Assembly: GCA_035509915.1 (NCBI GenBank)
Contig: DATKIB010000177.1
Coordinates: forward strand, 1 to 22,301
Source of the DNA: Bog-564 sp035509915
GTDB lineage: Bacteria; Actinomycetota; Acidimicrobiia; Acidimicrobiales; UBA8190
DNA: 22,301 nt
Reading direction: 5' to 3'
Positions 21,804 to 22,301 of the stretch are shown here, one piece after another. The notes beneath the pieces were generated by a model. It searched no databases and was not told the origin of the DNA. It saw only the letters and a program-made list of their open reading frames with translations. The position numbers and the translations under genes were made by a program. Positions within the stretch are counted from its first letter, which is position 1; each line of letters begins with the position of its first letter.

Positions 21804-22301
21804 GTGAGCCAGCCTCTGGTGGTGGTGAGCTACGGAGCCGACGCCGCCATGGAGCAGGCCACCAGGGAGGCGCTCGGCCCCGACGTCGAGCTCGTGTACT
21901 CGACGCGTATGTCCGAAGACGAGCGACGCGATGCGATTACGCGTGCCGAGGCGCTCCTCACCTGGAGCCTCGAGCACGAGCTGCCCGAAGAGATGCTCGA
22001 GGGAGCGAAGGAGCTGCGGTTCCTCCAGCTGCTCTCGGCGGGGGTGGACCACGTCGACCTGGGACGGGTCCCGGAGCAGGTGGTGATCGCGAGCAACGTT
22101 GGCGCCTACGCGGAGCCCATGGCCGAGCACGTGATGGCCATGGCGCTCTCTTGCGCCAAGCGCCTACCGCTGCGCCAGGCGGGGCTCGCCAGGGGCGAGT
22201 TCGACCAAAGGTCCCTCTCGCTGACCCTCGACGGAGCGGTCTGCGGGATCGTGGGCTTCGGCGGGATCGGGAAGGCCACCGCACGGCTCATGCGCGCCTT
22301 C
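21804..22301 (+). CDS. D-2-hydroxyacid dehydrogenase family protein (3' end off the window)
   Basis: 166 codons from GTG 21804 to the right edge with no stop. The N-terminal part (ALLTWSLEHELPEEMLEGAKELRFLQLLSAGVDHVDL) is the substrate-side lobe; ASNVGAYAEPMAEHVMAMALSCAK is the helix that opens the NAD domain, and GIVGFGGIGKATARLMRAF is the Rossmann GxGxxG. This is the D-isomer-specific 2-hydroxyacid dehydrogenase family, which includes glyoxylate/hydroxypyruvate and phosphoglycerate dehydrogenases. The catalytic Arg, Glu and His lie beyond the edge, so substrate type cannot be judged. It lacks a Shine-Dalgarno sequence and is likely translated from the hydroxylase mRNA. Confidence 0.85.
   Translation, partial: MSQPLVVVSYGADAAMEQATREALGPDVELVYSTRMSEDERRDAITRAEALLTWSLEHELPEEMLEGAKELRFLQLLSAGVDHVDLGRVPEQVVIASNVGAYAEPMAEHVMAMALSCAKRLPLRQAGLARGEFDQRSLSLTLDGAVCGIVGFGGIGKATARLMRAF

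Overview
The window is a GC-rich stretch of chromosome, densely packed with genes on both strands. GC content, GTG/TTG starts, 4-nt gene overlaps, TANNNT-type -10 boxes directly upstream of start codons, a DUF222/HNH (13E12-type) protein, a WXG100 protein and an MmpL-type transporter all point to an actinobacterium. A member of Acidimicrobiia or a related deep lineage is my best guess; nothing in the window fixes the genus. I found no rRNA, tRNA, CRISPR array, transposase or phage gene.

Left part (1-8.7 kb). A lipoprotein with two YxxxD-type repeats runs off the left edge. Upstream of it lies an array of six 26-bp tandem repeats, which also supplies the stop codon of a site-2 protease with paired CBS domains. 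Divergent from the protease is a run of three genes: a Nudix hydrolase, a coiled-coil/zinc-ribbon protein and a histidine phosphatase. It converges on a haloalkane dehalogenase. Divergent from the dehalogenase are a UbiB/ABC1-type kinase and a quinone-oxidoreductase-like MDR protein. The latter converges on an NTF2/SnoaL-like protein that sits directly behind an orphan WXG100 gene and lacks an ordinary start codon.

Middle (8.8-14.3 kb). Three minus-strand genes, an SDR, a divergent QueA-like protein and a SufR-like three-cysteine HTH regulator, overlap by 4 nt each and form one coupled operon. Upstream is a MarR regulator, divergent from an MMPL/RND transporter. The 78-bp MarR-MMPL intergenic region holds candidate overlapping promoters and an imperfect direct repeat, which suggests a local repressor/efflux module.

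Right part (14.3-22.3 kb). A 591-bp gene-free region contains a small family of direct and inverted repeats and a long foldback. It is followed by a DUF222/HNH protein (minus strand), a G-run tract, and a one-TM protein preceded by a probable leaderless 29-codon upstream ORF built on 18-bp repeats. Next come a PAS-domain protein and three tandem genes for secreted small beta-barrel proteins resembling the allene-oxide-cyclase/dirigent fold; these are the most unusual gene content here. A Cys-type glutathione peroxidase, a DMT transporter, a fatty-acid-hydroxylase family membrane enzyme and a truncated D-2-hydroxyacid dehydrogenase complete the window.

No single large new system is evident. 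The best leads are the secreted-barrel triplet, the SDR/QueA-like/SufR-like operon, the repeat-built upstream ORF, the WXG100/NTF2 junction with its apparent AUA start, and the unexplained repeats at 0.8 kb and 14.4-14.7 kb.
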